DNA of 6,085 nt from positions 1 to 6,085 of the forward strand of contig CAZOJF010000028.1 of the NCBI GenBank assembly GCA_964580085.1. The letters are read 5' to 3'. Below, piece after piece: positions 1-4,831 of the stretch. Both the position numbers and the translations under genes were made by a program. The notes beneath the pieces are model-generated. The model had not been told where the DNA came from. It did not search any database and saw only the letters and a list, made by a program, of their open reading frames with translations. Positions within the stretch are counted from its first letter, which is position 1. The number at the start of each line of letters is the position of its first letter. The DNA comes from CAYUWK01 sp964580085 (GTDB lineage Bacteria > Patescibacteriota > Minisyncoccia > Minisyncoccales > CG1-02-41-26).

Positions 1-372
1 TATTACATGACAACAACCGCTTATACTAGACATCCAGAATGTATTAGCCCAAGGCTAGATGATGGATACACCGCCACAAACACAAAAGTAAAAAAAGGCG
101 TTGTAGCCATAAATGTAGATTTAATAAATGGAAAATGGAAAATTAATTCTCTTCTAGCGCTTGGTCAAAATATATATATTACAAGCATGGAAGATGAACC
201 AATCGGTTACTTTAGAGTGGAAGACACTGGACCATTCAAAGTTGCTGATGTGAGAGGAGCAAATAAAAAAGATTTAAAATGGGATAGATCAAATTGTGAC
301 ATATATGTAGATAATATAAATATCGCAAGAAACTGGGGATGCAAACCCGTAAAAGTTTATGTTATTGATTAA
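1..372 (+). CDS. 3D-domain (double-psi beta-barrel) protein, 5' partial
   Basis: C-terminal part of a 3D-domain protein, the fold shared by the MltA C-terminus and resuscitation/germination-type cell-wall proteins. Such proteins usually act on peptidoglycan outside the cytoplasm. Counting from the ATG at position 7, the visible signatures are TAYT (4-7), GVVAI (31-35), LGQNIYI (52-58), VEDTG (71-75), CDIYVD (97-102) and NWG followed by VKVYVI at the end (109-120). The reading frame is open to the window edge, two codons before that ATG. The domain's first strand begins right there and no signal peptide is present, so the true start probably lies upstream. Oddities are Asn36 where the family usually has the first of its three Asp residues, and extra residues (about 41-50) before LGQNIYI. 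Family assignment is fairly firm; enzymatic activity is not claimed. Confidence 0.7.
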   Translation, partial: YYMTTTAYTRHPECISPRLDDGYTATNTKVKKGVVAINVDLINGKWKINSLLALGQNIYITSMEDEPIGYFRVEDTGPFKVADVRGANKKDLKWDRSNCDIYVDNINIARNWGCKPVKVYVID

Positions 373-389
373 ACCATTTCAGAAGAAAC

Positions 390-419
390 AAAAGAGACAA
401 CATAATCGTTGCCTCTTTT
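390..419. terminator. Bidirectional intrinsic terminator between convergent transcription units
   Basis: Arms 390-401 and 408-419 form a 12-pair stem around a 6-base loop (402-407). On the minus strand the stem is complete with one G-U wobble and is followed by TTTTGTTTC, so it suits the end of the tRNA-Asp transcript. On the plus strand that wobble becomes an A-C mismatch, but the stem still runs into a T-rich end behind the 3D-domain gene. The position between two converging genes supports a shared terminator. Confidence 0.7.
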
Positions 420-422
420 AAT

Positions 423-499
423 TGGCGCAGCCGATCGGACTTGAACCGACAACCTTCCGCGTGACAGGCGGATGCTCTAACCAATTGAGCTACGACTGC
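423..499 (-). tRNA. tRNA-Asp (anticodon GTC)
   Basis: Complete cloverleaf on the minus strand. The acceptor GCAGTCG pairs with CGGCTGC, the D arm is GCTC/GAGC with loop AATTGGTTA, and the anticodon stem is TCCGC/GCGGA with loop CTGTCAC. The T arm is GTCGG/CCGAT with loop TTCAAGT. The discriminator is G73, as expected for tRNA-Asp, and the 3' CCA is encoded (423-425). It lies 15 bases downstream of the CAT-anticodon tRNA and is probably co-transcribed with it. All canonical tertiary positions (U8, A14, GG in the D loop, TTC in the T loop) are present, in contrast to the two neighbouring tRNA genes. Confidence 0.95.
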
Positions 500-514
500 A
501 TATTATATTAATAA

Positions 515-585
515 TACCGGGGGCGGGAATCGAACCCACATTAATCGCTTATGAGACGACTTTAGATGCCAATCTACTCCCCGGC
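515..585 (-). tRNA. tRNA with anticodon CAT (elongator Met or Ile2), unusual D arm
   Basis: The acceptor GCCGGGG pairs with CCCCGGT (a G1-U72 wobble), with discriminator A73. The anticodon stem GTCGT/GCGAT holds loop CTCATAA, giving anticodon CAT (551-553 on the opposite strand). The T arm is GTGGG/CCCGC with the canonical loop TTCGATT. The anticodon stem lacks three consecutive G-C pairs, so this is not the initiator. It is either elongator tRNA-Met or the tRNA-Ile whose C34 is modified to lysidine, and the sequence alone does not decide. The D region is odd: A replaces U8, the D stem is TAGA/TCTA, and the loop TTGGCA is only 6 bases with no A14. No CCA is encoded. It begins 17 bases after the stop of the helix-turn-helix gene. 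Confidence 0.85.
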
Positions 586-602
586 TTTAATCTACTTATT
601 TC

Positions 603-1280
603 CTATTTTGTTTTAACTAATCCTTTAATCAGACCCATCATTTGATAATAAAGTTCAGATGATTTTTTGATTCTGATTGTAACTGTTCCGTAATGAATGA
701 AAAAATTTTTATATACTTTTTTATTTTTTACCTTTATTAAAGTAGTTTTTGTAAATTGTTCTCTCGGAATGTTTGTAATTTTTGACCAGTAATTCTCTAC
801 TTCTTTTACCCTATCTTTGTGGATTTTATTTATGCCCACATAAGCAGTAAATCTATTTTTGTCAATCTTACATGTTTTTCTAAAAAATCTAATCATGAAT
901 TTTATCATTTCAGGGTCCGAATTACAAAAACTTAAATGTCTCGTTTTTCTTGCTCCTTCTCCCCAATATAATGATATTCCAGCTATTAATAAATCTCTAT
1001 TCGATAATTTTCCAATTTCCTTAATACCCTTTTGTTCCCACTCTTTAACCTTCTTAAGTCGTCTTTCATATTGCATCTGGGCCCCTTTCATTCTTCCTAT
1101 GTAGCCACCCTTAATCATTTTCTCATGTAATCTTTTGACTTGTTCTAGAGTTAACTTAATATCTCTACACCATAGACTAACAGTACTCTTAGCTATTTCT
1201 AATTTACTTGCGATATCTTTAATACTCTTTCCTTTTTGACGTAATTTTAGCGCCTTATTTTTTTCTTTAGATTTTGCCAT
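603..1280 (-). CDS. Helix-turn-helix protein with WGEG/NSDP C-terminal domain (LAGLIDADG-like?)
   Basis: A DNA-binding protein of about 225 residues. Counting from the upstream GTG at 1289, residues 12-42 form a resolvase/homeodomain-like helix-turn-helix (GKSIKDIASKLEIAKSTVS). A basic linker follows, then a domain with LIAGISLYWGEG (101-112), FCNSDPEMIKF (121-131) and an end resembling YGTVTIRIKKS...MMGLIKGL. I recall similar HTH plus YWxEG/NSDP proteins from Patescibacteria and other bacteria, and the second domain recalls the LAGLIDADG fold seen in WhiA and homing enzymes. That fold is inference, and neither a cognate site nor nuclease activity is shown. The chosen start is ATG at 1280. 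The in-frame GTG at 1289 adds three residues but touches the inverted repeat. The gene lies between tRNA-fMet and a CAT tRNA and has its own good promoter. A regulator seems likelier than an active nuclease. Confidence 0.7.
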   Translation of the reverse strand: MAKSKEKNKALKLRQKGKSIKDIASKLEIAKSTVSLWCRDIKLTLEQVKRLHEKMIKGGYIGRMKGAQMQYERRLKKVKEWEQKGIKEIGKLSNRDLLIAGISLYWGEGARKTRHLSFCNSDPEMIKFMIRFFRKTCKIDKNRFTAYVGINKIHKDRVKEVENYWSKITNIPREQFTKTTLIKVKNKKVYKNFFIHYGTVTIRIKKSSELYYQMMGLIKGLVKTK

Positions 1281-1287
1281 AAAACCC

Positions 1288-1318
1288 ACGATATAATGCT
1301 ATTATTTAATTATATCGT
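1288..1318. repeat. Perfect 10-bp inverted repeat, probable operator
   Basis: ACGATATAAT (1288-1297) and its exact complement ATTATATCGT (1309-1318) are separated by 11 bases, so the arm centres are 21 bp apart, about two helical turns. Each arm contains TATAAT reading toward the centre. The left arm ends just upstream of the ATG of the helix-turn-helix gene. The right arm contains that gene's predicted -10 box. This geometry fits a dimeric regulator, most simply the protein encoded next to it. Confidence 0.65.
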
Positions 1319-1337
1319 AAGTCTAAAAATATAACAA
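1309..1337 (-). promoter_or_regulatory. Sigma70-type promoter for the helix-turn-helix gene
   Basis: On the minus strand, TTGTTA (1337-1332) is followed after exactly 17 bases by a consensus TATAAT (1314-1309). Transcription would start near 1302, giving a leader of about 22 bases to the ATG at 1280. The -10 box lies inside one arm of the inverted repeat, so a protein bound there would block RNA polymerase. The downstream tRNA genes have no evident promoter of their own and may depend on this one. Confidence 0.6.
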
Positions 1338-1351
1338 TATATTAATTATTG

Positions 1352-1422
1352 TCGCGGGGGCCCGAATTGCACGGGCGTCTCGGGGTTATGGGCCCCGTAA
1401 GGTACTACTCCTCCACCCCGCT
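1352..1422 (-). tRNA. Initiator tRNA-fMet (anticodon CAT), noncanonical D and T loops
   Basis: The minus-strand cloverleaf has acceptor AGCGGGG/CCCCGCG with an unpaired A1-G72, matching the initiator hallmark of a broken first pair (C1-A72 in E. coli). The D stem is GAGG/CCTT, giving the initiator-type A11-U24 pair. The anticodon stem CGGGG/CCCCG contains the run of G-C pairs typical of initiators, and loop CCCATAA gives anticodon CAT (1388-1390 on the opposite strand). The T stem is GCCCG/CGGGC and the discriminator is A73. No CCA is encoded (the next bases are CAA). The D loop AGTAGTA has no GG pair and the T loop is TGCAATT instead of TTCAAAT, so the standard 18-55 elbow contact must differ. 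At 71 bases it is shorter than usual. The helix-turn-helix gene lies downstream. Confidence 0.9.
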
Positions 1423-1429
1423 GTCGCTA

Positions 1430-1458
1430 ATACTACAATAAAATAAAAAAGAACTCAA
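1430..1458 (-). promoter_or_regulatory. Possible promoter for tRNA-fMet
   Basis: TTGAGT (1458-1453) and TAGTAT (1435-1430) are 17 bases apart on the minus strand, each matching consensus at four of six positions. The predicted start falls at or next to the 5' end of the tRNA. The -35 box is the distal arm of the preceding terminator hairpin. In such AT-rich DNA this match could be chance. An isolated tRNA gene behind a terminator nonetheless needs a promoter somewhere here. Confidence 0.35.
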
Positions 1459-1470
1459 CCCCCTTGAGTC
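1440..1470 (-). terminator. Intrinsic terminator of the proS-mreB-gatCA operon
   Basis: On the minus strand, GACTCAA and TTGAGTT form a 7-pair stem (one G-U) with a GGGGG loop, followed by C and TTTTTTATTTTA. It lies about 30 bases after the stop codon of the membrane protein gene and just before tRNA-fMet, so it closes the long leftward operon. Confidence 0.85.
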
Positions 1471-1501
1471 TATTCTTTACTAAACCTATTAATTTTTTAA
1501 A

Positions 1502-2011
1502 CTAAAATGCCTCTAATTCTTTTAAAGATTTTTCAAGAATACCAATAACTTCTTCCGCTTCTCCTTTCTTCAGTCTATAATCAGGATTCTCAGCAATTTC
1601 CTGATAAATATTGTGTATTTCCAACTCTCTTAATTTATCAGCTAAGCTTATTTCCGTCTCCCCTATCCTTTTTAAAATATCTTCCAATAATTTAGCTGCT
1701 TCAATTAAGGCCAATTTATGTTCAAGATGACTATCTTTTTTTAATCTCTTTTTAATCTTTTTCCATCTTTTTAAAACTTTACTTTGTCCATAGTCTTTCC
1801 AGGATAAAGAATTTTCCATGTCTTCAACAAATAATAATTTTAAATAAGTAGTTTTTGAAGCGAAGTAAATAATAAAAAGAATAAAAATTACAGAAACAAT
1901 AATAAAAATTACTTTAAAAACTAAAATTCTTTCCTGTAATTGAGAAGAATTAATTGTGTTAAAGATATTGAGAATATTTTTACTAAATTCATTAAAATTT
2001 ATATTGTTCAT
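1502..2011 (-). CDS. Single-pass membrane protein with helical, charged cytoplasmic domain
   Basis: No function is known to me for this 169-residue protein. A hydrophilic N-terminus (1-28) precedes one strong transmembrane helix (about 30-50). A lysine-rich segment (78-92, RWKKIKKRLKK) and an all-helical C-terminal domain follow. The basic side after the helix puts the C-terminus in the cytoplasm. The pattern resembles a hypothetical family I recall from Parcubacteria (LIEAxKLLxDILKR...GExL...IAxxPDY...EAxxxIxxxEKxLKEL). Many members there carry an RNxIAHE stretch like the HEPN RNase motif. Here the equivalent is YQEIAENPDY (136-145), without that Arg and His, so HEPN-type catalysis is unlikely. 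ATG at 2011 lies 6 bases after gatA and no ribosome binding site is seen. It is the last gene of the operon. Confidence 0.75.
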   Translation of the reverse strand: MNNINFNEFSKNILNIFNTINSSQLQERILVFKVIFIIVSVIFILFIIYFASKTTYLKLLFVEDMENSLSWKDYGQSKVLKRWKKIKKRLKKDSHLEHKLALIEAAKLLEDILKRIGETEISLADKLRELEIHNIYQEIAENPDYRLKKGEAEEVIGILEKSLKELEAF

Positions 2012-2017
2012 ATCTAA

Positions 2018-3451
2018 TTAATTATTAGTAATGATTTTTTCAAAAAACGAAGCAATTTTAAAGATTTCATCTTCGGCAAAACTTTTACCAATTATTTGAA
2101 GTCCTACTGGCAAATTTTCTATTTTCCCACAAGGCATTGATAAAGCCGGTAATCCTGCTAAAGAACTTGGTGTAGTAAAGGCATCAGCGAGATACATACT
2201 AAGAGCATTTTCCACTTTCTCTCCTATTTTAAAGGCCGTAAATGGAGAAGTAGGTGTTAAAATTATATCTATTTTTTTAAAAGCATTTTCAAAGTCTTGT
2301 TTGATTAAGGTTCTAATCTTCTCTGCTTTTAAATAATAAGTATCATAATATCCCGAAGAAAGAGCATATGTTCCTAGCATTATTCTTCTCTTTACTTCAT
2401 CTCCAAATCCTTGCCCTCGAGTTTTTAAATAAGTATCTAAAATATTTAACTCTTTTTCTTTCATATTTGACTTGCCATATTTTATTCCATCATACCTAGA
2501 AAGATTAGCACTTGCTTCACAGGAAGAAATAAGAAAATAACAAGGAATAGCATATTTTGTATGAGGTAAACTAATTTCTTGAACATTTAAACCTTGTTTT
2601 TCTATTCTTTTAATAAAATCTTTAATGGTTTTTTCTACTTTAGGGTTAATTCCTTCTTGAAGATATTCTTTTGGTAAACCAATCTTAATATTTTTTAAAC
2701 TGAAATCTGATTTTCTAGAATCTAATTCAACACTTGTGGAATCTTTTTTATCTTTACCCTTTATCAAATTAAATACTATTTCGGCGTCCTCAACATTTTT
2801 CGTAAGAGGACCAATTTGATCAAGGGAAGAAGCAAAGGCGATTAAGCCATAACGAGAAACTGCCCCATATGTTGGTTTAAATCCTACTGTACCACATAAA
2901 GAAGCTGGTTGACGGATTGATCCTCCTGTATCAGAGCCTAGGGCAAATACACATTCATTTGCTTTCACTGCTGCTGCTGATCCTCCTGAACTCCCTCCAG
3001 GAACACGGGTTAAATCTTGAGGATTATGAGTTATTTTAAAAGCAGAATTTTCAGTTGAAGAACCCATTGCAAATTCATCTAAATTTGTCTTACCTAAAAA
3101 CACAGCACCTGCTTCTTTTAATTTTTTAACACAAGTAGCATCATAGGGAGCAATATAATTTTCCAGTATTTTGGAAGCAGCTGTACATTTTTCCCCTTTA
3201 AGTAAAATATTATCTTTTAAGGCCATAGGGATTCCTGTTAATAAGGATATTTCTTGTCTTTCTGAAATCCTTTTATCTGCTCTTTCCGCTTGAGAAATAG
3301 CAGATTCTTTAAAAACATCTAAAAAAGCATTGATATTTTTATCAATTTTATTAATTTGAGACAAAAAAACTTTAGTTAATTCAACTGCTGATATTTCTTT
3401 GCCTAAAAGTTTTTTATGAAGTTGTTTAATTGTTAGATTTAAAAGTTCCAT
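2018..3451 (-). CDS. gatA: Asp-tRNA(Asn)/Glu-tRNA(Gln) amidotransferase subunit A
   Basis: Amidase subunit of GatCAB. It releases ammonia from glutamine (or asparagine) and channels it to GatB, which converts mischarged Glu-tRNA(Gln) and Asp-tRNA(Asn) to the correct aminoacyl-tRNAs. The amidase signature is complete: MALKDN with Lys79, PGGSSGGSAA with cis-Ser154, and DTGGSIRQPAS with nucleophile Ser178. These numbers assume the ATG at 3451 and equal the catalytic positions I recall for Staphylococcus aureus GatA, which supports that start. An in-frame TTG at 3463 would add four residues and overlap gatC by 11 bases. With the ATG, one base separates gatC's stop from the start. The 477-residue length is normal, and the C-terminal region (TPTSPFTAF, SLAGLPALSMPCG, LPVGLQIIG) is intact. 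GatB must be encoded elsewhere. Confidence 0.97.
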   Translation of the reverse strand: MELLNLTIKQLHKKLLGKEISAVELTKVFLSQINKIDKNINAFLDVFKESAISQAERADKRISERQEISLLTGIPMALKDNILLKGEKCTAASKILENYIAPYDATCVKKLKEAGAVFLGKTNLDEFAMGSSTENSAFKITHNPQDLTRVPGGSSGGSAAAVKANECVFALGSDTGGSIRQPASLCGTVGFKPTYGAVSRYGLIAFASSLDQIGPLTKNVEDAEIVFNLIKGKDKKDSTSVELDSRKSDFSLKNIKIGLPKEYLQEGINPKVEKTIKDFIKRIEKQGLNVQEISLPHTKYAIPCYFLISSCEASANLSRYDGIKYGKSNMKEKELNILDTYLKTRGQGFGDEVKRRIMLGTYALSSGYYDTYYLKAEKIRTLIKQDFENAFKKIDIILTPTSPFTAFKIGEKVENALSMYLADAFTTPSSLAGLPALSMPCGKIENLPVGLQIIGKSFAEDEIFKIASFFEKIITNN

Positions 3452-3452
3452 T

Positions 3453-3755
3453 TTATTTATCAAGAATGGATTTAACTTTTATAAAGTGATCTTCTTTTTC
3501 AGGTATCAATTTCATAATCTCTTTGGTGTTATCTGCTTCTACAACAAAATCTTCTCTTGTTATTTGTTTTAAAAAAAGATTTTTTTGTTTATTATCAAAA
3601 TCAACTTTTACATTACTTGTGTCCACTTTTTCTAATAAATTAAAATAATCCAAAATCAAGGATAATCCCTTTCCCATTTTCTCAATTTCTTCTGGCTCAA
3701 GATATAAGCGGGCTAATTTGGCAATATGTTGAACTTCTTTTTGGTTAATTGTCAT
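3453..3755 (-). CDS. gatC: Asp-tRNA(Asn)/Glu-tRNA(Gln) amidotransferase subunit C
   Basis: Small subunit that wraps around GatA and GatB and stabilises the GatCAB complex. The 100-residue length is typical. Recognisable GatC features are VQHIAKLARLYLEPEEIEKM near the N-terminus (about 8-27), LILDYFNLLEKVDTSNV (about 33-49) and the C-terminal IPEKEDHFIKVKSIL (about 84-98). The ATG at 3755 lies 12 bases after mreB's stop, and its own stop nearly abuts gatA, so the two Gat subunits are probably translationally coupled. No Shine-Dalgarno sequence is seen. The middle part (50-75) is lysine-rich and poorly conserved, as is usual for the family. Confidence 0.95.
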   Translation of the reverse strand: MTINQKEVQHIAKLARLYLEPEEIEKMGKGLSLILDYFNLLEKVDTSNVKVDFDNKQKNLFLKQITREDFVVEADNTKEIMKLIPEKEDHFIKVKSILDK

Positions 3756-3767
3756 AAGTATTATTTT

Positions 3768-4820
3768 TTACTTAGGTGGTTCTTGATATTCTGTTTGGAT
3801 TAATGTTGCTTTTAATATACCAATATCTTCTAAGAGAATACCTCCACCCCTTACAACAGAAGTTAATGGATCTTCAATAATTTTAACGGGCATTTTTGTT
3901 CCCTTATTAATCAGAACATCAAGGCCCCTAATCAAAGACCCTCCTCCGCATAAATAAATACCCTCTTCCATTATATCCGACAAAAGTTCCGGTGGTGTTT
4001 CTTCAATAACCGATTTTATGGATTCTACTATTTGATTTATTGATTTTTCTACTGCTTCCTGAACATCATCTGAGTTAATAATAATTTCTTCTGGCAGTCC
4101 CGTAACTAAATTTCTTCCACGAACCGGCGCTTCTCTTTTTTTATCTACAGGGAATACCATGCCAATCTCAATTTTAATTCTTTCCGCTGTTCTCTCCCCA
4201 ATTAAAAGTTTATATTTTTGTTCAATATATTGGATTATATCTTCATTAAGCTTGTCTCCAGCAATTTTTAAACTTTTAGAAACAACTATTCCCCCTAACG
4301 ACATAACCGCTATTTCAGAAGTCCCTCCTCCAATATCAACAATAAAATTTCCTTGGGCTTCTTGAATTGGTAATCTAGCTCCAATCGCAGCTGCTATTGG
4401 TTCTTCAACTAAAAATACTTCTCTGGCTCCCGCGTTTTTAGCTGCATCAAAAACAGCTTTTCTTTCAACTTCAGTTATGCCGCAGGGAATACCAATAATA
4501 ACTTTGGGAGAAGAAAGAAAGAACCAATTTCTTTTACGAACTTTATCAATAAAATATTTTAACATTTGTTCAGTTACTTCAAAGTCAGAAACAACTCCTC
4601 TAACTAACGGCTTTATAGCTTTAATATGTGCCGGAGTCCGACCAACCATTTTTTGAGCTTCATTCCCAATAGCAAGTATTTGTCCAGTTTTTTCATTGAG
4701 AGCAACAACAGAAGGCTCATTAATAATAACCCCCCGTCCCCTAACATAAACAAGAGAATTACAAGTTCCCAAATCAATGGCAATATCTTCGGATATTTTG
4801 CTAAAGAGTTTATTCATCAT
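3768..4820 (-). CDS. mreB: Rod-shape-determining actin homologue MreB
   Basis: Bacterial actin that forms membrane-bound antiparallel filaments and guides the cell-wall elongation machinery. Its 350 residues are full length for the family. Seen in order are phosphate-1 motif IAIDLGTCNS (13-22), EPSVVA (35-40), RGVVSDFEVTEQML (74-87), FLVEEPIAAAIGA (136-148) with the Glu thought to activate hydrolysis, phosphate-2 motif VDIGGGTSEIAV (161-172), adenosine motif GIYLCGGGSLIRGLD (287-301) and DPLTSVVRGGG (317-327). The usual DLGTANT is DLGTCNS here, a conservative change. The start has two consecutive ATG codons (4820 and 4817). The gene follows proS by 11 bases. mreC, mreD and the usual shape-gene partners are absent from this window, so mreB sits among translation genes. 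Confidence 0.97.
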   Translation of the reverse strand: MMNKLFSKISEDIAIDLGTCNSLVYVRGRGVIINEPSVVALNEKTGQILAIGNEAQKMVGRTPAHIKAIKPLVRGVVSDFEVTEQMLKYFIDKVRKRNWFFLSSPKVIIGIPCGITEVERKAVFDAAKNAGAREVFLVEEPIAAAIGARLPIQEAQGNFIVDIGGGTSEIAVMSLGGIVVSKSLKIAGDKLNEDIIQYIEQKYKLLIGERTAERIKIEIGMVFPVDKKREAPVRGRNLVTGLPEEIIINSDDVQEAVEKSINQIVESIKSVIEETPPELLSDIMEEGIYLCGGGSLIRGLDVLINKGTKMPVKIIEDPLTSVVRGGGILLEDIGILKATLIQTEYQEPPK

Positions 4821-4831
4821 AATAATCTTAA

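Noticed and set aside
859..1104. Plus-strand open frame of 81 codons
   Set aside because: It lies wholly inside the helix-turn-helix gene on the other strand and shows no recognisable domain.
603..1289. Active homing endonuclease or transposase
   Set aside because: No intron, intein, terminal repeats or target-site duplication is visible, and the LAGLIDADG resemblance is weak.
1269..1297. Rightward promoter using the TATAAT at 1292-1297
   Set aside because: No -35-like hexamer lies 16-18 bases upstream (AGATTT at 17) and no plus-strand gene follows.
1334..1352. AT-only inverted repeat (ACAATA/TATTGT on the minus strand) after tRNA-fMet, followed by a T-rich stretch, as a terminator
   Set aside because: The stem is only six weak pairs, includes the tRNA discriminator base and overlaps the next promoter's -35 box. 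It is probably a chance feature of AT-rich DNA.
4159..4365. Plus-strand open frame inside mreB
   Set aside because: It is antisense to conserved MreB motifs with no independent support.
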